In this document: positions 33,125-42,593 of the stretch, one piece after another
How the letters are laid out: every line of letters starts with the position of its first letter
Numbering within the stretch: the stretch's first letter is position 1
Origin: Micromonospora mirobrigensis
GTDB lineage: Bacteria; Actinomycetota; Actinomycetes; Mycobacteriales; Micromonosporaceae
Assembly: GCF_900091555.1 (NCBI RefSeq)
Contig: NZ_FMCX01000006.1
Location: forward strand, 93,116 to 157,115
DNA length: 64,000 nt
Reading direction: 5' to 3'
Position numbers and translations under genes: made by a program
The notes under the pieces: model-generated
Databases searched by the model: none
What the model saw: only the letters and a program-made list of their open reading frames with translations
Told to the model about the DNA's origin: nothing

Positions 33125-34483
33125 TCAGCGGCCCGCCTGGCGGAACCGGCGGATGATCAGCGCTCCTCCGGTGACCAGGGCGACGAGGAGCGCCAGGCCG
33201 GTCCAGAGCCGTTCCGGGGCGGAGCCGTCGCGACCGCCGCCGCCCTGCGTCGACCAACCGGCCTGCTGGCGGGGCGCGGTGAAGCCGATCGGGTCCGACC
33301 CCGAGCCCGCGGCCTGGGCGTCCTGTGCCGCGCCGGGTGCCGCGCCGAAGCCGACCACCCCCGGGGTCTCGTTGTCGTCCAGCGGGTTGCGCCCGACCGG
33401 CGGCACGTCGGCCGTCAGCGCCGCCACCGGGTCGACCAGGCCGTACCCGAACCGGTCGTCCCGGCCCACCGGGCCCAGGTCACGGGCGGTGCTCAACAGC
33501 CGGTTGACCACGTCACCGGCGGACATCTGCGGATAGCGGGAGCGGACCAGCGCGGCGGTCGCGGCCACCAGTGGGGCGGCGAAGCTGGTGCCCTGCACCC
33601 GCCAGTAGCCGTCCGGGCGGGCGCCGAGCAGCGACGTCGCCGGGGCGGTCAGCACCGTCTCGTGCCCGGTGATCGAGCCCGACCAGAGGTTCTCACTGTT
33701 GCGTTCCAGGCCGGCGACCGCCAGCACCCCCGGCTCGCGGGCCGGATACCACACCTTGCTGCTGGTGGAGGTGGCGACGTTGCCGGTGCAGGCGACCACC
33801 ACGACGTCCCGGGCGAACGCGTAGTCGATGGCCGCGGCGAGGGCCGGGCTGTCGCCGCTGCCGCCCAGCGACAGGTTGATCACCCGGGCGCCGTTGTCCA
33901 CCGCCCAGCGGACCCCCTTTGCCACCACCATCGCGTCGTCGTAGCGGTTCTCCTCGTCCAGCACCCGGACCGGCAGGATCTTCGCGTCCGGTGCGAGGCC
34001 GACCACGCCCCGCTCGTCGTCGCGGCGGCCGGCGATCAGCCCCGCCACCGTGGTGCCGTGCCCCACCGGGTCCGGCTCGTCGGCGCCGCCGGGGGTGACC
34101 AGGTCTATGCCGGGCAGCACCTGACCGGCGAGGTCCGGATGCGAACCGTCGACCCCGGAGTCGATCACCGCCACGGTGACCCCCCGGCCGGTGGCCGTCC
34201 GCCAGGCCGTCTCGGCCCGCAACTCCTCGAGCTGCCACTGCTCGTCGCGTACCTGGTCCAACCGGCTCGGGGTGTCCACCGGGGCGAGCCGGACGGCCTC
34301 GAAGCGGCCCTGCCCGGTGGCGGCGGCCGCGGGCTCGGGGGCGTAGCGGTGCGGCGCGGCCTGCGCCGGGGCGGTCCCGCCGGCGACCGACACGGCGGCC
34401 ACCGCGCCGAGCAGCGTCCGCGCGACGAACCGCCGGGGCGCCGTCGGGCGGCCGTGCCGAAGACTGGTCACATTCTCAGCCAT
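33125..34483 (-). CDS. mycP: Mycosin: type VII secretion-associated subtilisin-like protease
   Basis: 452 residues from ATG 34483. A signal peptide ends around AQAAPH. The S8 domain has D in VAVIDSGVDGSHPDL, H in VGHGTTVAGLIAG and S in GTSFAAPLVAATAAL. A C-terminal membrane helix (LALLVALVTGGALII) and an RRFRQAGR tail anchor it to the outer face of the membrane. This design, with a Pro/Gly-rich stretch before the anchor, is the mycosin hallmark; mycosins stabilise the ESX core. It lies 73 bases downstream of eccC on the same strand. No other classical ESX membrane component besides EccC and EccD lies close. Confidence 0.92.
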   Translation of the reverse strand: MAENVTSLRHGRPTAPRRFVARTLLGAVAAVSVAGGTAPAQAAPHRYAPEPAAAATGQGRFEAVRLAPVDTPSRLDQVRDEQWQLEELRAETAWRTATGRGVTVAVIDSGVDGSHPDLAGQVLPGIDLVTPGGADEPDPVGHGTTVAGLIAGRRDDERGVVGLAPDAKILPVRVLDEENRYDDAMVVAKGVRWAVDNGARVINLSLGGSGDSPALAAAIDYAFARDVVVVACTGNVATSTSSKVWYPAREPGVLAVAGLERNSENLWSGSITGHETVLTAPATSLLGARPDGYWRVQGTSFAAPLVAATAALVRSRYPQMSAGDVVNRLLSTARDLGPVGRDDRFGYGLVDPVAALTADVPPVGRNPLDDNETPGVVGFGAAPGAAQDAQAAGSGSDPIGFTAPRQQAGWSTQGGGGRDGSAPERLWTGLALLVALVTGGALIIRRFRQAGR

Positions 34484-34556
34484 TCATCGCGACAGAAACA
34501 TGCCTGAGGGAGATTACCGGGTTTCCGGCCCCGTACGGGCGAATCCCGGAACACCG

Positions 34557-37500
34557 TCACGGCGGTGGCAGATGGGCCAGCTGGACGAGGCGTACGCCCT
34601 CCCGGCGGGTGACCAGCCGGCCACGGCCCGGCGGCAGCGGCCCGGGGCGGACCGAGCCGACCAGCTGCCCCTCGTCCGGGCTGCCGTCCATCACCAGCCC
34701 GGCGGTGGCCAGCTCCCGCAGCCGCTGCACGATCGGCTCGTACTGGGCGCGGCCCGCGCCGCCGGCCCGGCGGGCCAGCACCAGGTGCAGGCCCACGTCC
34801 CGGGCCTGGGGCAGGAACTCCTCCAGCGCGCGCAGCGGGTTCGCCGGGCCGCTGGCGACCAGGTCGTAGTCGTCGACCAGCACGAACAGCTCCGGACCGG
34901 ACCACCAGGACCGCTCGCGCAGCTGGGCCGGGGTGACCTCCGGGCCGGCGATCCGGCGCTGGAGGTAGCCGGCCGCCGACTCGACCACGTCGGTGGTGTG
35001 CGCCGCCGCGCTGCCGTAGCCGATCACGTGCGGCAGGTCCTGCAACTCCATCATGCTGCGCCGGTAGTCCACCACGATCATCCGGGCCTGCTCGGGGGCG
35101 AACCGGGTGGCGATCGAGGTGGCCAGCGCCCGCAGGAAGGACGACTTGCCGCACTCCGCGTCCCCGAAGACCACGAAGTGCGGCTCGGTCGTGAAGTCCA
35201 GCACCACCGGGCGCAGGTCCGCCTCGGCGACCCCGACCGGCAGCCGCAGGCCGGTCGTCGCCGACAGGTCCAGCTCGGCGTAGGGCAGCACCGGCGGCAG
35301 CAGCCGCACCGGCGGCGCCACCGGACCGGACCAGGCCGCCGCCACCGCCTTGACCAGCCCGGCCGTCTCCCCGCCCAGGCCGACCGCCTGCGGCAGCGCG
35401 GTCAGGAAGTGCAGCTTCTCGGCGGTCACGCCGCGGCCCGGCGCGTCCGGAACGTTCGCCGCCACCTGCCGGTTGACCATCGAGTCGGAGGGGTCGCCGA
35501 GCCGCAGCTCGACCCGGGACCCGAACAGGTCCCGGATGCCCGGGCGGAAGTCCGTCCAGCGCACCGCGCTGGCCACCACGTGCACCCCGTACGACAGGCC
35601 GCGGGTGGCCAGGTCGGTGATCAGCGGTTCCAGGTCGTCGTACTCGTTGCGCAGGGTGGGCCAGCCGTCCACCACCAGGAAGACGTCCCCGTACGCGTCG
35701 ACGGTCGGCTGCCCCGCCGCGGCCAGCGCCGCCCGCCGCTGCCGCCAGGCCGCCATCGACTCCACGCCCAGCTCCGCGAAGCGGCGCTCCCGCTCGGCGA
35801 GCACCGTCGAGACCTCCCCGACGGTACGGCGTACCGAGGTCGGATCGGCCCGACCGGTCACCCCGCCCACGTGCGGCAGGTCGCGCAGCGCCCCCAGCCC
35901 GCCGCCGCCGAAGTCCAGGCAGTACACCTGCGCCTCGATCGGGGTGTGGGTCAGCGCCAGCGCGCAGATCAGGGTGCGCAGCAGGGTGGACTTGCCGCGC
36001 TGCGGCGCCCCCACCACGGCGACGTGCCCGGCCGCTCCGTCCAGGGCCAGCCAGAGCAGGTCCCGACGCTGCTCGTACGGCTTGTCGACCAGGGCCACCG
36101 GCAGCTGGAGGGTGCCGTGCAGCTCCGGGTTGCCGACGGTCAGCCCGCGGGTCGGGTCGGCGGCCACCGGGCCGAGCAGCTCGTCGAGGGCCGGCGCCGG
36201 GCCGAGCGGCGGCAGCCAGACCTGGTGCGCGGGCGGCCCCTGCCCGGCCAGCCGGTCGACGAGCATGTCCAGCAGGCTCTCCGCGTCGGTGGCGGCGACG
36301 GTCAGCTCGGCCGGGCCGGCCGGCTCCGGCGGCGGGACGAAGTGGGTGGAGAAGGCGAGCAGTCGGGGCGTACCGGCCGGGCCGGCGCCGGCGCTCCCCG
36401 CCCGGCGGACCGGTCCGGAGACGTACGCGGCCTTGAACCGGACCAGCGGGTCGGTGCCGAAGCGCAGGTAACCGTGCCCGGGCGAGCGGGGCAGCTCGTA
36501 CGCGTCGGGCACGCCGAGCACGGTGCGTGACTCCAGCGCGGAGAAGGTCCGCAACCCGATCCGGTACGACAGGTGGGTGTCGAGTCCCCGCAGCCGCCCC
36601 TCTTCCAGGCGCTGGCTGGCCAGCAGCAGGTGCACCCCGAGGGACCGTCCGAGCCGGCCGATCTGGACGAAGAGCTCGATGAAGTCCGGCTTGGCGGTCA
36701 GCAGCTCGGAGAACTCGTCGCAGACCAGCAGCAGCGACGGCAGCGGGGCGAGGGGGCTGCCGGCGGCCCGGGCCCGCTCGTAGTCCCGCAGGCTGGCGAA
36801 GTTGCCGGCCCGGCGCAGCAGCTCCTGGCGGCGGACCAGCTCGCCGTTGATCGCGTCGACCATCCGGTCCACCAGCGGCAGCGCGTCGGCCAGGTTGGTG
36901 ATCACCGCGGCGGTGTGCGGCAGCCGGTCGAAGCTGGCGAAGGTGGCCCCGCCCTTGAAGTCCACCAGGACGAAGTTGAGCTGCTCGGAGCTGTGCGTGG
37001 CGGCCAGGCCGAGGACCAGGGTGCGCAGCAGCTCGGACTTGCCGGAGCCGGTCGCGCCGATCAGCAGCCCGTGCGGGCCCATGCCGTCCTGCGCGGACTC
37101 CTTGAGGTCCAGCTCGATGGCGCCGCCGTCGGCGCCCACCCCGATCGGCACCCGCAGCCGGTCCCGCGCCGAGCGGGGCCGCCAGCCCTGCTCGGCGGTG
37201 AAGCTCTCCGGGTCGCCGGTGCCGAGCAGTTCGGGCAGGCCCAGCTCGGCGCCGGGCGGGGCGTCACCGGCGCGTACGGCGGTCGCCAGCCGCAGCGGCG
37301 CGAGCCGGCGGGCCACCGCCTCGGCCTCGACCGGGTCGAGCCGGTCGGCGGTGCCCACCTCGGCGGGCCCGTCGGCGGAGGTCGAGTGCAGGCGGTCGCC
37401 GCGCAGCTCCAGCAGCAGGGCGTACCGGTCGAGCAGCCGGGGCGGCGGGGTGTCCAGGTCGATCACGGTGACCGCGTCGATGCCGCCGTCCCCGGTGAGG

Positions 37501-38504
37501 TCGGTCGCGCCGGTCAGGTCGCCGCCGTCGAGCAGCACCACCACGTGCGGACCGTCGGTGGCCGGGCCGGCCGGGCTGAACCGGGACCGGGTGGCGAGCA
37601 CGTCGTCGAGGAGGCGTTCCAGCTCCACGCCCGAGCTGGTGACCAGCCGGACCGGGCCGAGGGCGTCGGTGCGGGTGGGGTGGTGGGCGTGCGGCAGCCA
37701 CTTCACCCACTCCCAGAGCGCCCGCCGTTCCGGCCCGGCGCAGACCGCGACCAGCAGCTCGTCGGGGGCGTGGAAGACGGCCAGTTGGGTGAGCATCGCC
37801 CGGGCCAGCGCCTGGGCGGGCTCCGAGCCCCCGGCGGCCGGCCGGCCACCGGAGACGAAGACCCGGGCGAAGCTGCGCAGCGACAGCGCGACCGGCAGCT
37901 CCGGCACCACCGAGTACGCGTCGAGGAAGCGGCGCAGCGCGCCCGCGGTCATCGGCTCCAGCTCCTCCAGCGGCCGGGTGACCGGGGGGACCAGCGGGGT
38001 GGCCAGGGTCTGCGGCCCGACGCCCACCCGGACCACCGCGAAGTCGGGGTCGTCGGGCCGGCGTTCCCAGACCCGGTGACTGGCCGCCGTGGACCAGAGC
38101 CGTCCCGGGTCGGGGTGCCGGTAGTAGAGCCCGGCGCGCTGCTGCCCGGCGGTCTGCCGGACCCGACGGCGCAGCGCGGCGAGGTGGCGCAGGTACTCCC
38201 GGCGGGCCGCCATCATCTCCGACTTGCGCGGGGTCCCCGAGGCGCTGCCCCACGAGGTCACCAGCATCGCCACCGAGGAGAGGCCGAACATGCCGCCCAC
38301 CACGTACGAGTAGGCGCCCCCGCCCCGGCCGAACATCATCGCCATGGCGACCGTGCCACCCAGCATGGGCAGCACCATCAGCGCCTGCTGCCACCGGCCG
38401 CCGGTGACCACCGGGATCTCCGGTGGCGCCTCCACGGGCAGCTCGCCGACCGGGATCTCCGGCGCCGGCCGGCGCGGCGGTCGCTTGATGACGACGGTGG
38501 ACAC
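34557..38504 (-). CDS. eccC: EccC: type VII secretion FtsK/SpoIIIE ATPase with three ATPase domains
   Basis: 1315 residues from GTG 38504, preferred over ATG 38546 because GGGAGGT precedes it. Two membrane helices near the N-terminus (about 45-100) anchor it. Three FtsK-type ATPase domains follow, with Walker A motifs GATGSGKS (near 488), GAPQRGKS (near 837) and GDAECGKS (near 1120). The first has a canonical Walker B (LLLVCDEF); the later two are weaker (LVVDGW, LVDDYD). This is the fused EccCa-EccCb form, the motor that recognises secreted substrates. It is divergent from eccD and followed by mycP. No EsxA/B-like (WxG) genes are present beside it. Confidence 0.93.
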   Translation of the reverse strand: MSTVVIKRPPRRPAPEIPVGELPVEAPPEIPVVTGGRWQQALMVLPMLGGTVAMAMMFGRGGGAYSYVVGGMFGLSSVAMLVTSWGSASGTPRKSEMMAARREYLRHLAALRRRVRQTAGQQRAGLYYRHPDPGRLWSTAASHRVWERRPDDPDFAVVRVGVGPQTLATPLVPPVTRPLEELEPMTAGALRRFLDAYSVVPELPVALSLRSFARVFVSGGRPAAGGSEPAQALARAMLTQLAVFHAPDELLVAVCAGPERRALWEWVKWLPHAHHPTRTDALGPVRLVTSSGVELERLLDDVLATRSRFSPAGPATDGPHVVVLLDGGDLTGATDLTGDGGIDAVTVIDLDTPPPRLLDRYALLLELRGDRLHSTSADGPAEVGTADRLDPVEAEAVARRLAPLRLATAVRAGDAPPGAELGLPELLGTGDPESFTAEQGWRPRSARDRLRVPIGVGADGGAIELDLKESAQDGMGPHGLLIGATGSGKSELLRTLVLGLAATHSSEQLNFVLVDFKGGATFASFDRLPHTAAVITNLADALPLVDRMVDAINGELVRRQELLRRAGNFASLRDYERARAAGSPLAPLPSLLLVCDEFSELLTAKPDFIELFVQIGRLGRSLGVHLLLASQRLEEGRLRGLDTHLSYRIGLRTFSALESRTVLGVPDAYELPRSPGHGYLRFGTDPLVRFKAAYVSGPVRRAGSAGAGPAGTPRLLAFSTHFVPPPEPAGPAELTVAATDAESLLDMLVDRLAGQGPPAHQVWLPPLGPAPALDELLGPVAADPTRGLTVGNPELHGTLQLPVALVDKPYEQRRDLLWLALDGAAGHVAVVGAPQRGKSTLLRTLICALALTHTPIEAQVYCLDFGGGGLGALRDLPHVGGVTGRADPTSVRRTVGEVSTVLAERERRFAELGVESMAAWRQRRAALAAAGQPTVDAYGDVFLVVDGWPTLRNEYDDLEPLITDLATRGLSYGVHVVASAVRWTDFRPGIRDLFGSRVELRLGDPSDSMVNRQVAANVPDAPGRGVTAEKLHFLTALPQAVGLGGETAGLVKAVAAAWSGPVAPPVRLLPPVLPYAELDLSATTGLRLPVGVAEADLRPVVLDFTTEPHFVVFGDAECGKSSFLRALATSIATRFAPEQARMIVVDYRRSMMELQDLPHVIGYGSAAAHTTDVVESAAGYLQRRIAGPEVTPAQLRERSWWSGPELFVLVDDYDLVASGPANPLRALEEFLPQARDVGLHLVLARRAGGAGRAQYEPIVQRLRELATAGLVMDGSPDEGQLVGSVRPGPLPPGRGRLVTRREGVRLVQLAHLPPP

Positions 38505-38606
38505 GAGACCTCCCGGGTAGCGCTCGGTAACCCGAGCCTGGCTCATGGTAGGTAAAGTCCTGTCGTCCGCGCACCCACCGTCCACATTCGAGAGGCAGGC
38601 AGGTTG

Positions 38607-39992
38607 ATGACGACCGGGCTGGCCCGGGTCACGATCAGCGCGCCGCAGCGGCGGGTGGACGTGGCCCTGCCGGAGCAGACGCCCCTGGCCGAGCTGCTGC
38701 CGGAGGTGCTGCGGCACGCCGGGGAGGGCCTCGCCGACGACGGCGAACGGCACGGCGGGTGGGTGCTGCGCCGGGCCGACGGCGAGGTGCTGGCCGCCGC
38801 CCAGGCGCTGCTCCCGCAGGGCGTCCGCGACGGCGAGGTGCTGCACCTGGTGCCGGCCCGCGCGCAGTGGCCGGAGCTGGAGTACGACGACGTGGTCGAG
38901 GCGATCGCCGACGGCGCCCGCCGCCGGGGCAGCGCCTGGTCGGCGTCGGCCACCCGGGCGGCCGCCCTGGCCGGAGCGGCCGTGCCGCTGGCCGTCGGGC
39001 TGGCCGCCGTGCTCGCCGCCGGGCCCCGGCAGGCCGCCGCGGCGCCCGTCGCGGGCGTGGTGGCGGTGCTGCTCACCCTCGCCGGCACGGCCGCCTCCCG
39101 GGCGTACGGCGACGGCCCGGCCGGCGCCACCCTGGGCGGGTACGCCCTGCCGTGGGCGGCGGCGGCCGGCGCCCTCGCGGTCGGCTCCGGGGACCGGGTC
39201 GGCCCGCTCGGCGTGCTGCCCTGGCTGGGCGCGCCGGAACTGCTCGCCGGATCGGTGGCGCTGCTGCTGGTCGCGGTGCTCGGGCTGGTCGGGGTGGCCA
39301 GCCGGGTACGAATCTTCGTGGCCGGCGCGACGGCCGGCCTGGCCGGGGCGCTCACCGCGGCCGGCGGGCTGGTCGGTGACCCGGCGGGGGTGGCGGCGGT
39401 GCTGCTCTGCGTGTTGATCTTCGCGCTCGGGGCGATGCCGTTGCTGGCCATCCGGCTGGGCAAGGTGCCGCTGCCCCCGGTGACCCTGCCGGACGGCAGC
39501 CCGGCCGGTGACCTGCCCGACCGGGGGCGGGTGCACGCCGCGGTCGCCCGGACCGAGGAGATGCTGACCGGGATGCTGCTCGGGCACGCCGTGCTCGCGG
39601 TCGCCGCGGCGGCGGTGCTGAGCGTCGCCGGGGGCGTCGCCGGTCGGCTGCTGGTCGCCGTCGGTTCGGCGGTGCTGCTGCTGCGCTCCCGGCTCTTCGT
39701 GGCGCTGCGGCACCGGGTGCCGCCGGTGACCGCCGGGCTGGCCGGGTTCGCCGTGCTCGGGGCGGTGCTCGCCACCGGCTCGGGCCCGGCCGGCCGACTC
39801 GCCCTGGCCGCCGGTGGGCTGCTGGCGGCGCTGGCCACCGTGGTGGCCGGCACCACGTACGCCCGGCGGCCGGTCTCGCCGTACGTCGGGCGGCTGGCCG
39901 ACCTGGCGGACACCGCGCTGGTGGTCTCCGTCGTGCCGGTGGCCTGCGCGGTGCTGGACCTCTACGACTCCGCCCGCGGCCTGCTCGGCTGA
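38607..39992 (+). CDS. eccD: EccD: type VII secretion integral membrane channel protein
   Basis: 461 residues. The first 85 form a YukD/ubiquitin-like cytosolic domain (RVTISAPQRRVDVALPEQTPLAELLPEVL, ending DGEVLHLVPA). About eleven membrane helices fill the rest, with GDLPDRGRVHAAVARTEEMLTGML as the cytosolic loop typical of EccD. ATG 38607 follows an AGGCAGG tract; TTG 38604 overlaps it. The gene is divergent from eccC across 102 bases, which must hold both promoters. A strong terminator follows the stop. The family is clear. Confidence 0.92.
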   Translation: MTTGLARVTISAPQRRVDVALPEQTPLAELLPEVLRHAGEGLADDGERHGGWVLRRADGEVLAAAQALLPQGVRDGEVLHLVPARAQWPELEYDDVVEAIADGARRRGSAWSASATRAAALAGAAVPLAVGLAAVLAAGPRQAAAAPVAGVVAVLLTLAGTAASRAYGDGPAGATLGGYALPWAAAAGALAVGSGDRVGPLGVLPWLGAPELLAGSVALLLVAVLGLVGVASRVRIFVAGATAGLAGALTAAGGLVGDPAGVAAVLLCVLIFALGAMPLLAIRLGKVPLPPVTLPDGSPAGDLPDRGRVHAAVARTEEMLTGMLLGHAVLAVAAAAVLSVAGGVAGRLLVAVGSAVLLLRSRLFVALRHRVPPVTAGLAGFAVLGAVLATGSGPAGRLALAAGGLLAALATVVAGTTYARRPVSPYVGRLADLADTALVVSVVPVACAVLDLYDSARGLLG

Positions 39993-40045
39993 GTCGACGA
40001 AAAGGCCCGGGGTCGCTCGCGTGGAGCGGTCCCGGGCCCGTCGAC
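39993..40045. terminator. Bidirectional terminator between eccD and ppa
   Basis: Nested inverted repeats: outer arms GTCGACG/CGTCGAC and inner arms GGCCCGGG/CCCGGGCC, with a further CGCTC/GAGCG pair in the loop. The left arm begins at the base after the eccD stop, and the right arm ends 6 bases before the ppa stop on the other strand. An AAAA run sits between the left arms, giving a T-run for minus-strand transcription. Confidence 0.8.
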
Positions 40046-40051
40046 GTCAGC

Positions 40052-40558
40052 TCAGTGCGTGGTCTCGCCGCGCGCCTCGGCGTCCTTGGCCCGCTGGTAC
40101 GAGGCGACGATCTCGGCCTCGGCCTCGACCCGGCCCACCCAGGTGGCGCCCTCGACCGACTTGCCCGGCTCAAGGTCCTTGTAGACCTCGAAGAAGTGCT
40201 GGATCTCCAGCCGGTCGAACTCGCCGAGGTGGTGGATGTCGCGCAGGTGCTCCTGGCGCGGGTCCTCGTAGGGAACGCAGAGGACCTTGTCGTCGCCGCC
40301 CTTCTCGTCCGTCATCCGGAACATGCCGATGGTGCGGCAACGGATCAGGCAGCCGGGGAAGGTCGGCTCGGGGACCAGCACCAGGGCGTCCAGCGGGTCG
40401 CCGTCCTCGCCCAGGGTGCCCTCGATGAAGCCGTAGTCGGCGGGGTACTGCGTGGAGGTGAAGAGGGTGCGGTCCAGCCGGATCCGGCCGGTCGCGTGGT
40501 CCACCTCGTACTTGTTCCGGTGACCCTTGGGGATCTCAACCGTGACGTCGAAATCCAT
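40052..40558 (-). CDS. ppa: Inorganic pyrophosphatase (family I)
   Basis: 168 residues from ATG 40558. Type I soluble pyrophosphatase, hydrolysing PPi to drive biosynthesis. Seen are GHRNKYEVDH with the active lysines, DRTLFTSTQYPADYGFIEGTL, and the metal-binding signature EDGDPLDALVLV, followed by DEKGGDDKVLCVPYEDPR. Length matches the bacterial enzyme. It is divergent from dacB, as Rv3628 is from Rv3627c. Confidence 0.96.
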   Translation of the reverse strand: MDFDVTVEIPKGHRNKYEVDHATGRIRLDRTLFTSTQYPADYGFIEGTLGEDGDPLDALVLVPEPTFPGCLIRCRTIGMFRMTDEKGGDDKVLCVPYEDPRQEHLRDIHHLGEFDRLEIQHFFEVYKDLEPGKSVEGATWVGRVEAEAEIVASYQRAKDAEARGETTH

Positions 40559-40712
40559 CTTCCACGCTCCCTCGTTTGCCCACGCTGGCTAACGGAAACC
40601 AGTGGCGCCGCCCCGGACGGGTGAATGCTCACCCACCGGCTCCGGCCGCCACATAGTGTTCGGACGGAAGTAGTGTCACCCAGGACGCTTTTCGGCGGGG
40701 GAGGAGGGGGTC

Positions 40713-42527
40713 GTGGGGAGGGAAGATTCACACTACCGCCCGGACGGGGTTGACGGGCGGCGGTTCGGTGGATCCGGATCCGGCGGGGTGTACGGCAACG
40801 CGCGTGCCGTCCCGCCCGGCGGCGGCCACCCCGACCCCGGCCCGAACCACCCGTACAGCGCCGTGCCGGGCACGAACCACCCGTACAGCGCGGTCCCCGG
40901 CCCGGGTGTCGGGCAGCCGTACGGTGAGCGTGCCGGGGCCGCCGCGGGCGGGGTCTACGGCACCCGCGCCGAGCGGTCACCGCAGCTCGACCCGCCGACC
41001 CGACCGGTGGCCGGCCGGCCCGCCGCCAGCGGCACGGCGGTCGGCCCGCGCCCGGGCCCACCGGCGCCCCCACCGGCCCGCCGTCGTCGTGTCCTGCCCT
41101 TCGCCGTGCTCGCCACGGTCCTGCTGCTGGTGCTCGCCGGGGTCGGCGTCTTCGTGGCCCGCCCGGGGCCGGTCGCCGGCTGGCTTGGCGAGGACGAGCC
41201 GAAGCCCACCGCCACCGCCACGCCTCCCGAGCCGGACCCGGAGGCGGTCCTAGCCGGCCTCGACCCGAACGCGCCCGAGCCCACCCCGGACGGGGTACGC
41301 GCCGCCCTGGCCCCGCTGGTCGGTCAGCCGGAGCTGGGCAGCCGGGTGAACGTCTCGGTGGCCGACGTGGCGACCGGCACGTCGCTGTACGCCAAGGGCG
41401 CCGACGCACCCACCGTGCCGGCCTCGGTGACCAAGCTGGTGACCGCGGTGACCGTGCTGGAGGCCCGGGGTCCCGGCTACCGGATCCCCACCCGGGCGGT
41501 GGCCGGGGCGGCCCCCGGCGAGGTGGTGATCGTCGGCGGCGGCGACCCGACGCTGGCCGTGGACGGCAAGGGGTTCTATCCGGGCGCGGCCCGGCTGGAC
41601 GACCTGGCCCGGCAGGTGAAGGCGGCGCTCGGCGGCACCGCGCCGACGAAGGTGACCGTCGACGCGACGCTCTTCCCGGGCCCGCGGGTGGCGGCGGGCT
41701 GGGACGGCGACATCCCAACCGGTGGTTTCGGGGCGCGGATCTCCGCGCTGATGACCGACGGCGCCCGCAGCGAGCCGGACAAGGCCCGGCGGACCTTCGA
41801 GGAGACCAACCACGCGGCGGAGCGGACGGCCGAGCCGGATCTGTTCGCCGGCCGGGCCTTCGCCCGGCTGCTCGGGCTGCCCGGTTCCGCGGTGGGCACC
41901 GGCCGGGCGCCCGCCGCCCCGGCCAGCCCCGCCGCCGGGGCCCCGGCGCCCGGCACCGAGCTGGGCAAGGTCCAGTCCCTGCCGGTCATCCGGCTGGTCG
42001 ACATCATGATCAGTGACAGCGACAACGTGATCGCCGAGGCGCTGGCCCGGCAGGTGGCGCTGGCCCGCAAGCAGCCGGCGTCGTTCGTCGGGGCCGGCAG
42101 GGCGATGGACGTCGTGGCGGGCGAGCTCGGCCTGCCCGCCGACGAGCTGGACCTGGCCGACGGCAGCGGCCTGTCCCGGAACAACCGGATCAGCCCGTCC
42201 CTGCTGACCGACCTGCTCACCATCGCCGGCAACGGCCGGCACCCGGAGCTGGGCGCGATCTTCGGCGGCCTGCCGGTGGCGGCCTGGTCCGGCACGCTGA
42301 ACGAGCGGTACCAGGTGGCGGCCACGAAGGCCGGCGCGGGCGTGGTCCGGGCCAAGACCGGCACGCTGACCGGGGTGCACGCGATCGCCGGCCTGGTCAC
42401 CACCGCCGACGGCCGGCTGCTCACCTTCGCCGTGCTCACCGACCAGGCGCCGGCGGACTCGATGGACGGCACCCGCCAGGCCCTCGACCGGATCACCTCC
42501 GCCCTGGCCGTCTGCGGCTGCCGCTGA
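40713..42527 (+). CDS. dacB: D-alanyl-D-alanine carboxypeptidase/endopeptidase (PBP4, DacB family)
   Basis: 604 residues from GTG 40713 after GGGGGAGGAGGGGG. An unusual cytoplasmic head (about 1-125) is rich in Gly, Pro and Tyr and contains NHPYSAVPG twice. One membrane helix (about 127-150) precedes an S13-family catalytic domain outside the cell. The three penicillin-binding motifs are present: S238-x-x-K (PASVTKLVTAV), SDN in SDSDNVIAE, and KTG in RAKTGTLTGVHAIAG. It would trim pentapeptides or cleave cross-links. The long membrane-anchored N-terminus is not found in E. coli DacB. It begins the dacB-zinc protease-tilS series, whose order I recall as that of M. tuberculosis Rv3627c-Rv3625c. 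Confidence 0.9.
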   Translation: MGREDSHYRPDGVDGRRFGGSGSGGVYGNARAVPPGGGHPDPGPNHPYSAVPGTNHPYSAVPGPGVGQPYGERAGAAAGGVYGTRAERSPQLDPPTRPVAGRPAASGTAVGPRPGPPAPPPARRRRVLPFAVLATVLLLVLAGVGVFVARPGPVAGWLGEDEPKPTATATPPEPDPEAVLAGLDPNAPEPTPDGVRAALAPLVGQPELGSRVNVSVADVATGTSLYAKGADAPTVPASVTKLVTAVTVLEARGPGYRIPTRAVAGAAPGEVVIVGGGDPTLAVDGKGFYPGAARLDDLARQVKAALGGTAPTKVTVDATLFPGPRVAAGWDGDIPTGGFGARISALMTDGARSEPDKARRTFEETNHAAERTAEPDLFAGRAFARLLGLPGSAVGTGRAPAAPASPAAGAPAPGTELGKVQSLPVIRLVDIMISDSDNVIAEALARQVALARKQPASFVGAGRAMDVVAGELGLPADELDLADGSGLSRNNRISPSLLTDLLTIAGNGRHPELGAIFGGLPVAAWSGTLNERYQVAATKAGAGVVRAKTGTLTGVHAIAGLVTTADGRLLTFAVLTDQAPADSMDGTRQALDRITSALAVCGCR

Positions 42528-42593
42528 CCGCCGCCCCCGGCGATGCCCGGTCGACGGCGGTTCGGGGTGTCGCGGCGCGGGTACGGTGGGGTG

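Noticed and set aside
38505..39713. Upstream extension of the eccC frame over eccD
   Set aside because: Codon character belongs to eccD on the other strand, and EccC proteins start at the STVVIKR sequence encoded at 38504.
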